64,000 nucleotides of DNA from positions 1-64,000 of the forward strand of contig NZ_JANBVF010000022.1 in assembly GCF_024437655.1 (NCBI RefSeq), in the 5' to 3' direction. The notes beneath the pieces were generated by a model. The model did no database searches, was not told the origin of the DNA, and worked only from the letters and a program-made list of their open reading frames with translations. Position 1 is the first letter of the stretch; every line of letters begins with the position of its first letter. Source of the stretch: Chitinolyticbacter albus (lineage in GTDB: Bacteria > Pseudomonadota > Gammaproteobacteria > Burkholderiales > Chitinibacteraceae). This document shows positions 1 to 10,033 of this stretch, in pieces. A program made the translations under genes and the position numbers.

Positions 1-1986
1 CAGCAGCGACAGGATCATCGCGTTGACCCCGACCGACTTGCCCGAACCGGTGGTGCCGGCCACCAGCATGTGCGGCGCCTTGGCCAGATCAGTGACGATG
101 GGCTTGCCGGTGATGTCCTTGCCCAGCGCCATGGTGAGCTTGGAGGCGCTGTGCGCGAACTCCTCGGCGGCGAGGATTTCGGAGAGCCGGATCATCTGGC
201 GGGTGGGATTGGGCAGCTCCATGCCCATGCAGGTCTTGCCGGGGATGGTTTCGACGACGCGGATCGACACGAGGCCCAGCGCGCGCGCCAGGTCCTTCAT
301 CAGGTTGACCACCTGGGCGCCACGCACGCCGACGGCGGGCTCGATCTCGTAGCGGGTAATCACCGGGCCGGCGTAGGCATCGAGCACGCGCACCTTGACC
401 TTGAATTCGGCGAGCCGCTCCTCGATCAGGATGCCGCGCTCGATCAGCTCTTCGTCGGACAGTGAAACACCGCCCACGGTGGCCGGTTGCAGCAGGGAAA
501 CCGGCGGCAGCATGCTGTCGTCGTAGTGGCGCGGTGCCGGGCGCGGCGCGGCGGGCACGGGTGGCGCAGCGCGGCGTGCGATCAGCTCGGCAGCCCATGG
601 CGCCACGTCGTCGACCGCGGCGTCGGGCAGGGCCGGCGCGATGATTTCTTCATCGAATTCCGTGAGCCATGGGGCAGGCATGACTGGAGCAGGCTGGGCA
701 GGAGCGGGCGTTGTGGCCGTTTCCGCAGTCTCGAGGCCACGCTCCAGGATGCCGGTAAATACGGGCACGTGTTGCAGCTGGCCGGCGTCGAGTTGCGGCC
801 AACTCAGCGAGGGGGGCGCTTGCGGGATCGGCGCGGTGCTGGGGGCATGCTCGGGCAGCTCGATCAGCAAGTCGTCGGCGAGCACGCCGGGGTCCGGTTC
901 GATGCCTAGCGTGATGGGCGCGTGCATGACCACGGCTGCGGCAGCCGGCATCACCGGCAGGGGGGCTACCGGCGGCGTGGAATTTGCAGTGGACGTTTCT
1001 GAGGCCGGCGCACTCGCGACGGGCTTGCTGGCGGCGGCTGCAGCCTTGGCAGTATGCCGGATCACGGTTTTCGCAACCGGTTGCGCTGGCTTGGGCTGTG
1101 CTGGCGCGATAGGGCGCGGCGCAGGGGCGAGCCGCTCGCCATGGATTTCGCGTAGCCGGGCACGGATCTCGGCCGAGTCGATCACGGGCAGCGCCGTGGA
1201 CTGCACCTGTGCCGGCGCGGCAGGCCGCGTGCGTGCCACACGTTGCAGGTTCTCCATCAACTGCGGCAGTTCGATCTTGGGCAAGGTGCGGCGCGGCGAA
1301 AGCTGCCACGCGTGCTCGGCAGGCGCGACCACGGCGGTATCCGTTTCCACGCTTGCAGGCCGGGCGATTTCCAGCGCCGGTGGGATTGTGGCTGGAAGAT
1401 CATCGGTGTCTATGTCTCGGAGAGCGAATCCACCATCGATGGCGAAGTCGCTCAGCGTGGGCTGCTGGCGGCTGTCTACGCTGTCGATATCGGCCGCTGC
1501 GGGGGCATCGGTTTGGCGCAAGCGCTCACGCCAGCCATGGCGTGCTTCCCAGCCGTGCTCCAGCAATTCGCCCGCGCATTCGAACACGGCACCCCAGCCG
1601 CGGCGAGCCCAAAGCGGTAACCCCACGGCTATGCCCACAGCCAGGGCCAGCAGGCCGGCAGCAGCATTTGGCAAGGCGTTGAAGGTGAGCCAGGCCCCGA
1701 GCAAGGGGCGGCTGCCTTGCAACAGGTATTCGCCGATGGCCAGGCCAGCGCCGAGCAGCACGATGCCGCCCCATTGACTTGCCGCGATACGTGGCACCCG
1801 GCTGGCGCGCCAGGCATGCCAGCCACGCTGCAGCAGCGCGGCGATCAGCAGCCAGGCGGGCAAGCCCAACAGTGCGCGCAATGGTGCATGGCGGCCGGGG
1901 GCAGTCATCACGATGGCAATGACGGCCAGCGCCCCCCAGAACAGGGCTCGGTGGAAGGAATTGCGGGGCTGGGCGGGTTGGAGCAT
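1..1986 (-). CDS. ftsK: DNA translocase FtsK, 5' portion (truncated by window edge)
   Basis: Septal DNA pump that moves and helps resolve chromosome termini at division. The first 662 codons are visible and the gene runs off the left edge. The N-terminus starts [11 protein letters not shown] and has several hydrophobic segments (about residues 13-30, 38-52, 70-90, 105-125) for the membrane anchor. A long Pro/Ala-rich linker follows to about residue 500, then the alpha/beta motor domain. The Walker A motif GTTGSGKS lies at about 644-651, a few residues before the cut. An in-frame TGA at about 2042-2044 limits the start; ATG at 1986 is the first good one, with no clear Shine-Dalgarno sequence. 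The ATPase core, Walker B and gamma DNA-binding domain lie outside. It is divergent from fumC. Confidence 0.93.
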   Translation of the reverse strand, partial: MLQPAQPRNSFHRALFWGALAVIAIVMTAPGRHAPLRALLGLPAWLLIAALLQRGWHAWRASRVPRIAASQWGGIVLLGAGLAIGEYLLQGSRPLLGAWLTFNALPNAAAGLLALAVGIAVGLPLWARRGWGAVFECAGELLEHGWEARHGWRERLRQTDAPAAADIDSVDSRQQPTLSDFAIDGGFALRDIDTDDLPATIPPALEIARPASVETDTAVVAPAEHAWQLSPRRTLPKIELPQLMENLQRVARTRPAAPAQVQSTALPVIDSAEIRARLREIHGERLAPAPRPIAPAQPKPAQPVAKTVIRHTAKAAAAASKPVASAPASETSTANSTPPVAPLPVMPAAAAVVMHAPITLGIEPDPGVLADDLLIELPEHAPSTAPIPQAPPSLSWPQLDAGQLQHVPVFTGILERGLETAETATTPAPAQPAPVMPAPWLTEFDEEIIAPALPDAAVDDVAPWAAELIARRAAPPVPAAPRPAPRHYDDSMLPPVSLLQPATVGGVSLSDEELIERGILIEERLAEFKVKVRVLDAYAGPVITRYEIEPAVGVRGAQVVNLMKDLARALGLVSIRVVETIPGKTCMGMELPNPTRQMIRLSEILAAEEFAHSASKLTMALGKDITGKPIVTDLAKAPHMLVAGTTGSGKSVGVNAMILSLL

Positions 1987-2207
1987 GGCAGATGTACGTC
2001 GTGGGCTGAGCGGGAAACACGGCCCGATTTGTATTGCATATCAAGCGCTTGACCCTGAATCGGGCTGCGCAGGAACCGGCCCGCAGCTTACCACAGCGCA
2101 CCTTGTGGTGCGCGTACGCCGGCGGCGGAAAACGTGGTTTCACGGCTTGACTTGATCACCGCGACGCGCATTACTGGGAGTCGGACCCAACCGGATGGGA
2201 GCGAGCG

Positions 2208-3605
2208 ATGGCAACGAGGCAGGAAACCGATTCAATGGGGGCGATCGCCGTACCCGCCGACCGTTATTGGGGCGCTCAAACGCAGCGCTCGATCCAGAAT
2301 TTCCCCATTGGCGTGGCACGCTTTCGCTGGCAGCGACCGATGATACGCGCGCTGGGCATCCTCAAGCGGGCCGCCGCCGAGGCCAATGCCGAAGTGGGCG
2401 AGCTGTTACCGGATGTGGCGACCCTGATCGTGCGCGCGGCCGACGAGGTGATCAGCGGGGCGCTCGATGAGCATTTTCCGCTGGTGGTGTTCCAGACCGG
2501 ATCGGGTACGCAATCCAATATGAATGCCAACGAGGTGATCTCCAACCGTGCCATCGCGCTCGTCGGCGGCATTCCCGGCAGCAAGCAGCCGGTGCACCCG
2601 AACGATCATGTGAACCGGGGCCAGAGCTCGAACGATACTTTTCCCACCGCCATGCATATCGCCGTGGTCGAACAGGTGCATGCGCGGCTCCTGCCTGCGG
2701 TGACCCAGCTGCGCGATACGCTGGCGGCCAAGGCAGCCCAACATGCCGAAGTGGTGAAGACCGGGCGCACCCATCTGCAGGACGCCACGCCGGTAACGGT
2801 AGGCCAGGAGATCGGGGCCTGGGTGGCGCAGATCGATTTCGGCCTCGACGCCGTGCGCCATGCGTTGCGGGGCGTGTTGCAGCTGGCGATCGGCGGCACA
2901 GCGGTCGGCACCGGGCTCAATGCGCATCCCGAGTTTGGCGCACGCTGCGCCGCGCGTATCGCTGCGCTGACCGGGCACGATTTTGTCGATGCGCCGGACA
3001 AGTTCTTTGCGCTGTCGGCACACGATGCGCTGGTGCAGACGTCGGCGGCACTGCGCACGCTGGCCGGTGGTTTGTTCAAGATGGCCAACGATGTGCGCTG
3101 GCTGGCCAGTGGCCCGCGCTGCGGCATCGGCGAGTACACCATCCCCGAGAATGAACCGGGCTCGTCCATCATGCCCGGTAAGGTGAACCCCACGCAGTGC
3201 GAGGCAATGACCATGGTTTGCGCCCAGGTGTTCGGCAACGATGCCACAGTGGCTTTTGCTGGCAGCCAGGGCAATTTCCAGCTCAATGTGTACAAGCCGG
3301 TGATGGTGCATAACGTGCTCGAAAGCATCGAACTGCTGGCCGATGCCTGCCTCGCGTTCGACGAGCATTGCGCGCAGGGCCTCGCGCCCAACCTGCCGCG
3401 CATCGAAGCCAATCTCGCGCAGAACCTGATGCTGGTGACGGCGCTCAACCGGCACATCGGCTACGACAAGGCGGCCAGCATCGCCAAGAAGGCGCACCAG
3501 GAAGGGCTGACGCTGAAAGCGGCGGCGCTGGCGCTGGGCTATCTCACCGAGGACGACTACGCACGCTGGATCGTGCCGATCGACATGACGCGGCCCAGCG
3601 CGTGA
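2208..3605 (+). CDS. fumC: Class II fumarate hydratase FumC
   Basis: Oxygen-stable, iron-free fumarase interconverting fumarate and L-malate in the TCA cycle; cytosolic homotetramer. The 465-residue length is usual for the family. The signature [11 protein letters not shown] is at about 318-328 and carries the catalytic serine loop. GRTHLQDA with the conserved His is at about 186-193, and [10 protein letters not shown] at 97-106. The N-terminus ([22 protein letters not shown]) aligns with known FumC starts, supporting ATG 2208, although the GGGAG ribosome site is unusually close to it. Transcribed alone, divergent from ftsK, with mltB 124 bases downstream. Confidence 0.97.
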   Translation: MATRQETDSMGAIAVPADRYWGAQTQRSIQNFPIGVARFRWQRPMIRALGILKRAAAEANAEVGELLPDVATLIVRAADEVISGALDEHFPLVVFQTGSGTQSNMNANEVISNRAIALVGGIPGSKQPVHPNDHVNRGQSSNDTFPTAMHIAVVEQVHARLLPAVTQLRDTLAAKAAQHAEVVKTGRTHLQDATPVTVGQEIGAWVAQIDFGLDAVRHALRGVLQLAIGGTAVGTGLNAHPEFGARCAARIAALTGHDFVDAPDKFFALSAHDALVQTSAALRTLAGGLFKMANDVRWLASGPRCGIGEYTIPENEPGSSIMPGKVNPTQCEAMTMVCAQVFGNDATVAFAGSQGNFQLNVYKPVMVHNVLESIELLADACLAFDEHCAQGLAPNLPRIEANLAQNLMLVTALNRHIGYDKAASIAKKAHQEGLTLKAAALALGYLTEDDYARWIVPIDMTRPSA

Positions 3606-3729
3606 ATGCGTTGTGTCGCAGGGTGTCGGCCCCACGCCGGGATAGCGGCCGGCTTTCCCTGTGGCCGTGGCCATCGTTACAATCGACCTACCACCTACTT
3701 GCAGCGATTGCTGCTCCCTTGGAAGCCTG

Positions 3730-4767
3730 ATGCCCGCTCTGCGCACCGCTTTGTTGTCGCTTGCCCTGATCTGCCCGTTTTCCCATGCCGACGAAGCGTT
3801 GCTGATGCGCCCCGAAGTCGCGCAGTACCTCGACGAAGTCGCCGCCAGCCAAGAGTTCGATCGCACCGAGCTTGACGCATTGTTCCTGCGTGTCGAGCCG
3901 CAGCCTAAGATCCTCGAATACTTCGACAGGCCCGGCACCAGCAAGCCGTGGTACCAGTTCCGCGGCAACTTCCTGGTGAAATCGCGCATCGCGGGTGGCG
4001 CCCGCTTCATGCGGCGTTATTCGGAGCAACTCGATGCCGTTTACCAGCGCTACGGTGTGCCGCAGGAAATCATGAGTGCCATCGTCGGCATCGAAACCAA
4101 CTACGGTCGCAGCACCGGCAGCTACCGCGTGCTCGACGTGCTGACGACCATGACCTTCGATTACCCGCGTCGCGCCGAATTTTTCCGCAAGGAACTGACC
4201 GAGTTCCTGATCCTGGCGCGCGAGGAAAAAGAAGACCCGCTCAGCTTTACCGGCTCCTACGCCGGTGCCATGGGCTGGCCGCAGTTCATGCCCTCGAGCT
4301 ACCGCCAGTGGGCCGTCGACTGGAATGGCGATGCGCACCGCGATATCTGGGGCACGGCGGACGACGTGGTGGCCAGCGTGGCGCATTACCTGGCTGAACA
4401 CGGCTGGCAGCGCCATGGTCCCGGCATCGTGCCGGTGAACGTGGCGGCCGACCACCAGCTGGCCGACATCATGGCCCAGCCGTTCGATCTGACCCGCAGC
4501 GCCGGGGATCTGATGGCGCTGGGCGTGCAGCCGATCTCCGAGCTCGATACCCAGGCGCCCTCCGTGGTGTTCACGCTGGAAACCGAGCCGGGCGTGGAGC
4601 GGCACTACCTGGGCTTCAGCAATTTCTACGCCGTGACGCGCTACAACCGCAGCAAGCATTACGCCACGGCAGTGTTCGAGCTGGCCGCGGCCATTCGCCA
4701 GGCCTACACGGACGAGGTCGATCTCAAGCCGGCGCCGACACCGACCAAGAAGACTGGCAAGCGCTGA
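3730..4767 (+). CDS. mltB: Lytic murein transglycosylase B
   Basis: Peptidoglycan lytic transglycosylase that cleaves MurNAc-GlcNAc bonds with 1,6-anhydro ring formation. The 345-residue protein has an N-terminal signal peptide (hydrophobic core about 6-18, likely cleavage after FSHA at 20). The SLT_2 domain contains GIETNYG with catalytic Glu at about 122 and the substrate-groove block AMGWPQFMPSSY. No clean lipobox is seen, so it may be a soluble periplasmic (SltB-like) form rather than a lipoprotein. The start is ATG 3730, preceded by GGAAG; the open frame extends upstream but that extension is not credible. It is convergent with dnaE2, 25 bases away. Confidence 0.93.
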   Translation: MPALRTALLSLALICPFSHADEALLMRPEVAQYLDEVAASQEFDRTELDALFLRVEPQPKILEYFDRPGTSKPWYQFRGNFLVKSRIAGGARFMRRYSEQLDAVYQRYGVPQEIMSAIVGIETNYGRSTGSYRVLDVLTTMTFDYPRRAEFFRKELTEFLILAREEKEDPLSFTGSYAGAMGWPQFMPSSYRQWAVDWNGDAHRDIWGTADDVVASVAHYLAEHGWQRHGPGIVPVNVAADHQLADIMAQPFDLTRSAGDLMALGVQPISELDTQAPSVVFTLETEPGVERHYLGFSNFYAVTRYNRSKHYATAVFELAAAIRQAYTDEVDLKPAPTPTKKTGKR

Positions 4768-4792
4768 AGCCACGTTATGACCGGCACCGGCG

Positions 4793-7700
4793 CTAGTGGA
4801 AATCCCGGCTACGGGTATCGAGCCGGCCCAAGAGATGGCTGAGGTTGACGAGGCGCTTGGCCAAGAGGTGCACCACCTGGCCCTGGCGCTGCACCACGCC
4901 ATAGACCGCCATCAGCCGTGAGGTCAAAAGCTCGCGGCGCTGCGTGTCGGCCAGATCCCGCCAGACGATCACATTGACGTTGCCGGTTTCATCCTCCAGC
5001 GTCACGAAAGTGACCCCACTGGCGGTGTCCGGTCGCTGCCGTCCGACCACGATGCCGCAGGCCCGGGCGATACGGCCGTTTGGGCAGGCGCGGATCTCGG
5101 TCGCGGTCAGCAATCGCTGCGCAAGCAGTCGTGGGCGCAACAGGGTGAGCGGATGGGATGCCAGCGTCAGCCCCATGCTGCGGTAGTCGGCGACCAGGTC
5201 TTCGCCGGCGCTGGGCGCGGCAAACAGGTCCGGCCCCGCATCGCTGGGTGTGTGCCCCAGGTCATCCTGCGCCACCAGCCCGGCAGCTTGCCAGTGCGCG
5301 GCGCGGCGGTGCCCTGCCAGGCTGGCGAGGGCACCGGCATCGGTCAGCGCGTTGAGCGCACGACGCTCCAGCCCGGTCAGCGCCTGCAGCGCATCGAGCG
5401 AGGCGTAGCCGCCGGCAGGGCGGCATTCGGCGACGGCTACGCCGGTTGCCGCAGCGAGGCCGCGTACCCGGTTAAAGCCCAGCCGCACCGCCGGTTGAGC
5501 GGCCCCGGTTTCTTCCAGGGTGCAATCCCAGGCGCTGTGTTGCACATCGACCGGACGCACTTCGATGCCGTGGCGACGCGCATCCTGGATCAATTGCGAG
5601 GCTGAGTAAAAACCCATGGGCAGCGAGTTGAGCAGACCGCACAAAAAGGCTGCGGGTTCGAAGCATTTGAGCCAGGCCGAGATGTAGACCAGGATGGCGA
5701 AGCTGGCGGCGTGCGATTCCGGAAAGCCGTATTCCGAGAAGCCTTCGATCTGGCGCAGGATGCGATCGGCGAAATCGCCGTCATAGCCGTTGGCGGTCAG
5801 GCCGTCGTAGAGGCGTTGTTTGTGTTGCTTGAGATCACCGGTACGGCGCCACGCTGCCATGGACCGGCGCAGCTGATCGGCCTCACCCGGCGTGAATCCT
5901 GCAGCGGTGATGGCCAGCTGCATCACCTGTTCCTGAAAGATCGGCACGCCCAGCGTGCGTTCCAGCACTTTTTCGACCGCGGGACTCGGGTAGCTGACCG
6001 CCTCCTCGCCGGTACGCCGTCGCAGATAGGGGTGGACCATGCCGCCCTGGATGGGGCCGGGCCGCACGATGGCGACCTCGATCACCAGATCGTAGAACCG
6101 TTCGGGACGTAGCCTCGGCAGCATGGCCATCTGCGCGCGCGATTCCACCTGGAACACGCCGATGGCGTCGGCACGGGACAACATGCGGTAGACGGCGGGG
6201 TCTTCGCGCGGCACATCCTGCATGGTGAACGGGATGCCGCGCCGCTGCGACACCAGCGCCAGTGCCCGGCGTATCGCCGACAGCATGCCCAGCGCCAGCA
6301 CGTCGACCTTCAACAACCCCAGTTCTTCCAGATCATCCTTGTCCCACTGGATGATGGTGCGCTCCTTCATCGCCGCGTTCTCGATCGGCACCAGCCGTGC
6401 CAGCGGGCCGGCGCTGATGACGAAACCGCCGACATGCTGCGACAGGTGCCGCGGGAAACGCCGCAGCGCGCGCGTCAACGCCAGCAACAGCTCGACCTGG
6501 CGATTGGCCGGATCGAGCCCGGCTTCGGTCATGCGTTGGGCCAGCTGGTCGGGGCTGTCCCACCATGCCAGGTTGCCGCCCAGCCGCTCCAGCTGGTCCT
6601 CGGCGAAACCGAGCGCCCGGCCCACGTCGCGCAGCGCGCTGCGGGTGCGATAGGTGATGACGGTGGCGGCGATCGCGGCGCGTTCGCGCCCATATTTGTT
6701 GAACACGTACTGGATCACCTCTTCGCGCCGGTCGTGCTCGAAATCGACATCGATATCGGGCGGCTCGCCACGCTCTGCCGAAATGAAGCGCCCGAACAGC
6801 AGGTTGCCATCCTCCGGCCGTACTTCGGTGATACCCAGCGCATAGCACACTGCCGAATTCGCCGCCGAGCCCCGCCCCTGACACAGAATGCCCTCGCTGC
6901 GGGCGAAACAGACGATGTCGTACACGGTGAGAAAGAACGCCTCGTACTGCAGCTGCGCGATGATGGCGAGCTCTTTGGCGATTTGCTCCCGTACCCGCTG
7001 CAGCGGGCCCTGCGGGTAGCGCTTGGCCAGGCCCTCTTCGGTGAGTGCAGCCAGGTGCGTGCTGGCGGTGAGACCGTCCGGCACCAGTTCGCTCGGGTAT
7101 TCGTAGCGCAGCTCGGTCAGCTGGAAGCTGCAGCGCGCGGCGATCCGTTCGGTTTCGGCAAGCAGCGCCGCCGGGTAGAGTTGCGCCAGTTTCGCGCGCG
7201 CTCGCAGGTGACGCTCGCCATTGGGGAACAGCGCCATGCCGCAATGCGCCACCGGCGTGCCGAGCCGGATGGCCGTGAGGACATCCTGCAACGCGCGGCG
7301 CGAACGGGCATGCATGTGCACGTCGCCCGCGGCCACCAGCGGCAGGCCACACTGTTGCCCCAGCCACGCGCACTGCGCCAGCCGCTCGGCGTCGCTCGGG
7401 CCGTGCAGCAGCGATACCGCCAGCCAGGCACGCTCGCCGAACAACTGGGCCAGCCAGTGGCCATCGGCCGGGTCCGCGTCGTCGGCAGGTAACCACAGCG
7501 CCAGCAGGCGCTGGGCGCGAGCGGCGAGATCGTCGCGGGTGAGATGGTAGCTGCCCTTGTCGGCACTGCGCCGGCCGACGGTGATGAGCTCGGCCAGATC
7601 GCCGTAGGCGAGACGATCGGGCGCCAGCAGCACCAGTTTCAGCCCGCAGGCCAGCGTGAATTCGCTGCCGACGATCAGCTTGAATGCGAGTTTCCTGGCC

Positions 7701-7882
7701 GCAGCATGGGCGCGGACGATGCCGGCCAGCGAGCATTCGTCGGTGATGGCCAGTGCGCTATAGCCCAGCGCGCTGGCGCGTGCGATCAGCTCCTCGGCGT
7801 GCGAAGCGCCGCGCTGGAACGAGAAGTTGGACAAACAATGCAGCTCGGCGTAGCCGGGCGGCGGCAGGCTGGGCGCTGTCAT
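4793..7882 (-). CDS. dnaE2: Error-prone DNA polymerase DnaE2 (ImuC)
   Basis: Catalytic translesion polymerase of the ImuA-ImuB-DnaE2 mutasome. It is a C-family polymerase of 1029 residues, shorter than replicative DnaE (about 1160). A PHP domain lies at the N-terminus (YAELHCLSNFSF near residue 12). The polymerase palm carries the Asp motif PDIDVDFEHDRRE. A helix-hairpin-helix region and a C-terminal OB fold (VTFVTLEDETGNVNVIVW) follow. The start overlaps the imuB stop in an ATGA quartet (7879-7882), indicating translational coupling. A longer open frame runs upstream but lies inside imuB in another frame and is rejected. Confidence 0.96.
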   Translation of the reverse strand: MTAPSLPPPGYAELHCLSNFSFQRGASHAEELIARASALGYSALAITDECSLAGIVRAHAAARKLAFKLIVGSEFTLACGLKLVLLAPDRLAYGDLAELITVGRRSADKGSYHLTRDDLAARAQRLLALWLPADDADPADGHWLAQLFGERAWLAVSLLHGPSDAERLAQCAWLGQQCGLPLVAAGDVHMHARSRRALQDVLTAIRLGTPVAHCGMALFPNGERHLRARAKLAQLYPAALLAETERIAARCSFQLTELRYEYPSELVPDGLTASTHLAALTEEGLAKRYPQGPLQRVREQIAKELAIIAQLQYEAFFLTVYDIVCFARSEGILCQGRGSAANSAVCYALGITEVRPEDGNLLFGRFISAERGEPPDIDVDFEHDRREEVIQYVFNKYGRERAAIAATVITYRTRSALRDVGRALGFAEDQLERLGGNLAWWDSPDQLAQRMTEAGLDPANRQVELLLALTRALRRFPRHLSQHVGGFVISAGPLARLVPIENAAMKERTIIQWDKDDLEELGLLKVDVLALGMLSAIRRALALVSQRRGIPFTMQDVPREDPAVYRMLSRADAIGVFQVESRAQMAMLPRLRPERFYDLVIEVAIVRPGPIQGGMVHPYLRRRTGEEAVSYPSPAVEKVLERTLGVPIFQEQVMQLAITAAGFTPGEADQLRRSMAAWRRTGDLKQHKQRLYDGLTANGYDGDFADRILRQIEGFSEYGFPESHAASFAILVYISAWLKCFEPAAFLCGLLNSLPMGFYSASQLIQDARRHGIEVRPVDVQHSAWDCTLEETGAAQPAVRLGFNRVRGLAAATGVAVAECRPAGGYASLDALQALTGLERRALNALTDAGALASLAGHRRAAHWQAAGLVAQDDLGHTPSDAGPDLFAAPSAGEDLVADYRSMGLTLASHPLTLLRPRLLAQRLLTATEIRACPNGRIARACGIVVGRQRPDTASGVTFVTLEDETGNVNVIVWRDLADTQRRELLTSRLMAVYGVVQRQGQVVHLLAKRLVNLSHLLGRLDTRSRDFH

Positions 7883-9309
7883 GCATAGACTCCGTGCAGC
7901 CACCAGCTGTGGTCGGCCCGGTTCTGGAAAATCCAGTAGCGCGCGCCCGCAGGCGATTGCGCCTGGTAGTAATCGCGTGCGGCGGGATCGCCATCCCACC
8001 AGCCGGCCTCGATCCGCTCGGCAGGCCCCAGCAACTGCAAGGGCCCGTGGTGCCAGGGCTGCTGGTCGCGCAGCGTCAATGCCTGCGGTTGCGACAGCAG
8101 CCAGCCGGGGCGCGGGCCTACCGGCAGTGGCGGGCTGGCTGTGCCCGCTGCCACGGTGATGCTGGCATGCTCGGGGCGGTGATCGGGCACGGTGGCGATG
8201 CCGGTGACGGCCTCTGGCCCCAGCCGGGCGGCCAGGCGCGCCAGCAACAGATCGATTTCGCCTGCTGTGCCAGGGGCGCCGAACAGGTCGCGGGCCTCGC
8301 CATCGAGCCGGTACAGCGTGTCGGCCACCAGGGTGACCGAGGTGGCGGGTGCCGCCAGCCGGTAATGCGTGATCCGCTCCTTGAGCACGCCCAGCCAGTC
8401 CGCAGCCGTGCGGCTGGGCCGGCCGATACCCAGGGTCAGCTGGGTCGGCGCCAGGTCTTCGTGCGTAAAGCGAAACTGCAGCTGCTGCACCCCCAGGCCA
8501 CGCCCGCAGAGAAAGGCACCGAGGCCGTCGAGCAGGCGGGCTGCGAGCTTGAGAAACACGGTGACGGATTCCACCGGCCAGTCCAGATCGATGGTGCGTG
8601 CGTACCGGTCCGGCGCCTGGTAGGGCTCGCGGGGATCGGGCACCAGGCCCAGTGCCTGGTCGAAGAGCCGAGTCAGCGCCGGGCCGAAGCGGCGATTGAG
8701 GCCGGCACGGGGCAGGGCCAGCAACTCGGCCACGGTATAAAGTCCCAGTTGCTGTGTCAGCGCCCGGGCGGGAGCATCGAGCGGCAATACGGCCAGAGGC
8801 AGGACGCCCAGCCGCTGCGGCAAGTCGTCGAGCCGTTCCACGGGCTGTGCGTCGCCACGGCAGGCCAGCCATTGAGCCGCAAGCGGCGTCGGGGCGAGGG
8901 CGCTGCGCCAGTTCTGATCGGCAAGGCCCTGAGCCACGCGGGCGCGCAGCGCGGCCAGCCCGCCGAAGTAAGCAAGGCAACCGCCGATCTCCAGCAGCAG
9001 TGTGGCGGGTGGGGCGATCACCACGGTGGGCGTGAACTGTAGTGCCCAGGCGGCGCGTTCCTGCAGTAGCTCGGCTTCGCGCTCGGGGCGACGGCGATGG
9101 ATGATGAGCTCGTTGACGAGCGCCAGTGCGGCGGAAAGCTTCATGTCCGGCCTAAGCCCGAGGCTCGCTGCCAGATCGTCGACTTGCGCCAGCCGCTCGC
9201 CCCGGCCGTGGCTGGCCACCACGATGCGTGGGCGTGCCGGTTCAGGCAGCGACTCGGCCGGGAAGACGTCGAGCGCCAGCGTATGCAGATGGAGTGCCAG
9301 CCAGAGCAT
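7879..9309 (-). CDS. imuB: Y-family-like polymerase subunit ImuB
   Basis: Hub protein of the SOS mutasome. It is a Y-family polymerase homologue that in characterised systems is catalytically dead and links ImuA, DnaE2 and the beta clamp. It is 476 residues. The N-terminus MLWLALHLHTLALDVF lacks the acidic D-x-D metal site seen in DinB (IDMDAFF), fitting the inactive class. The fold continues through a little-finger-like region, and the C-terminus ends HSWWLHGVYA, as typical ImuB proteins do (W-rich). The start at 9309 gives a 68-base overlap with imuA; the MLWLALH start is the family norm, so the overlap is kept. The ATGA overlap with dnaE2 indicates one operon. Confidence 0.93.
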   Translation of the reverse strand: MLWLALHLHTLALDVFPAESLPEPARPRIVVASHGRGERLAQVDDLAASLGLRPDMKLSAALALVNELIIHRRRPEREAELLQERAAWALQFTPTVVIAPPATLLLEIGGCLAYFGGLAALRARVAQGLADQNWRSALAPTPLAAQWLACRGDAQPVERLDDLPQRLGVLPLAVLPLDAPARALTQQLGLYTVAELLALPRAGLNRRFGPALTRLFDQALGLVPDPREPYQAPDRYARTIDLDWPVESVTVFLKLAARLLDGLGAFLCGRGLGVQQLQFRFTHEDLAPTQLTLGIGRPSRTAADWLGVLKERITHYRLAAPATSVTLVADTLYRLDGEARDLFGAPGTAGEIDLLLARLAARLGPEAVTGIATVPDHRPEHASITVAAGTASPPLPVGPRPGWLLSQPQALTLRDQQPWHHGPLQLLGPAERIEAGWWDGDPAARDYYQAQSPAGARYWIFQNRADHSWWLHGVYA

Positions 9310-9934
9310 GGCGGATCTCGTGATTGGTCAGCAAAATGGGGGTAGTCAGCGGCAAGCCGCGCCGTTTGAGCACGCGTAGCTGCCAGCCTGCCGGTTGGGC
9401 GCTGAGGGCCAGCCGCAAGGGAAAGGGCGAGCTCACATCCACCGTCACGCCATGGCGCAGCAGAAAGCCCGCACCCTGGCCACGGCGTGCGGCAAGTTGC
9501 AGGCGCCGAGCGCTGCGATCATCCAGCGCGCCGGCCAACCAGCCCAGCACGGCCGCGCAGCCAGACTCGGCCAGGGCTTGCTCCAGCGCCCACAGCAGAT
9601 CGGTCCGGTTCTGGGGACGCAGCCAGATCAAGCGCTCCGGCGCAATGCCGGCCTGGGCCCAGGCCGGCGCATACGGGGGCCAGGGAGGCGCTACCAGCAC
9701 CACGCGCCCGGCCGTGCGGCGCAGCGCGGGCCACAGCAGCCGCAATTCACCCTGACCGGGCGTGTGCAGCAACTCGTTGATCTGACCCAACCCCCAGCCC
9801 TCGCCGGGCAGCGCGGCATCGAGCGCGGCATGGCCGCTTGGCAGGATGGCATGCGTGCTGCAGTCATCACCGCGCCAGATGGCGGGATGCCTGAGCACAT
9901 CGTGCAGGGTCAGGGAGGCAGGACTGGAGGACAT
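9242..9934 (-). CDS. imuA: Mutasome accessory protein ImuA (RecA/SulA-like)
   Basis: First gene of the imuA-imuB-dnaE2 cassette. ImuA proteins are small RecA/SulA-like factors needed for damage-induced mutagenesis. The 230-residue protein opens with DVLRHPAIWRGDD and then SGHAALDAALPGEGWGLGQINELL, the usual ImuA head. RecA-fold strands are visible (VVLVAPPWPPYAPAW, RLIWLRPQNRTDLLWALEQAL). A canonical P-loop is not obvious. ATG 9934 lacks a good Shine-Dalgarno and directly abuts a 9-bp inverted repeat. A perfect 12-bp palindrome lies 33 bases upstream. Damage-inducible control is therefore expected, but this is inference. Confidence 0.9.
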   Translation of the reverse strand: MSSSPASLTLHDVLRHPAIWRGDDCSTHAILPSGHAALDAALPGEGWGLGQINELLHTPGQGELRLLWPALRRTAGRVVLVAPPWPPYAPAWAQAGIAPERLIWLRPQNRTDLLWALEQALAESGCAAVLGWLAGALDDRSARRLQLAARRGQGAGFLLRHGVTVDVSSPFPLRLALSAQPAGWQLRVLKRRGLPLTTPILLTNHEIRHALAGTPSAYAGARRLPGRVAA

Positions 9935-9957
9935 GGGGAATCATCACGTGATTCCCC
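9935..9957 (-). promoter_or_regulatory. Inverted repeat abutting the imuA start codon
   Basis: A perfect 9-bp inverted repeat, GGGGAATCA / TGATTCCCC with a 5-base spacer, ends immediately before the imuA ATG. In the transcript it would fold into a hairpin touching the start codon. The same stretch contains a second perfect 10-bp palindrome, ATCACGTGAT (9943-9952). It may be a protein-binding site or a translation-limiting hairpin; neither is shown by sequence alone. Confidence 0.5.
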
Positions 9958-9966
9958 AAGATTATA

Positions 9967-9978
9967 GAACGATCGTTC
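9967..9978. promoter_or_regulatory. GAACGATCGTTC palindrome, candidate LexA-type operator
   Basis: Perfect 12-bp palindrome of form GAAC-N4-GTTC, 33 bases upstream of imuA and the only strong dyad of this type in the intergenic gap. The form matches the Gram-positive SOS box more closely than the proteobacterial CTGT-N8-ACAG box. imuA-imuB-dnaE2 cassettes are known SOS targets and some bacteria use a second LexA with its own site, so an operator role is likely but unproven. Confidence 0.55.
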
Positions 9979-10033
9979 CATTGTCGAACTGACTGGATGG
10001 AAGGCGATGCAGCGTCAGTGGCGCGAGACCAGG

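Noticed and set aside
2406-4010. 534-codon minus-strand open frame opposite fumC and mltB
   Set aside because: Spans two known genes and the gap between them; no recognisable motif.
7883-8980. Upstream extension of the dnaE2 frame to a 1395-codon open frame
   Set aside because: It lies wholly within imuB in another frame, lacks polymerase homology and ignores the ATGA junction with the real start.
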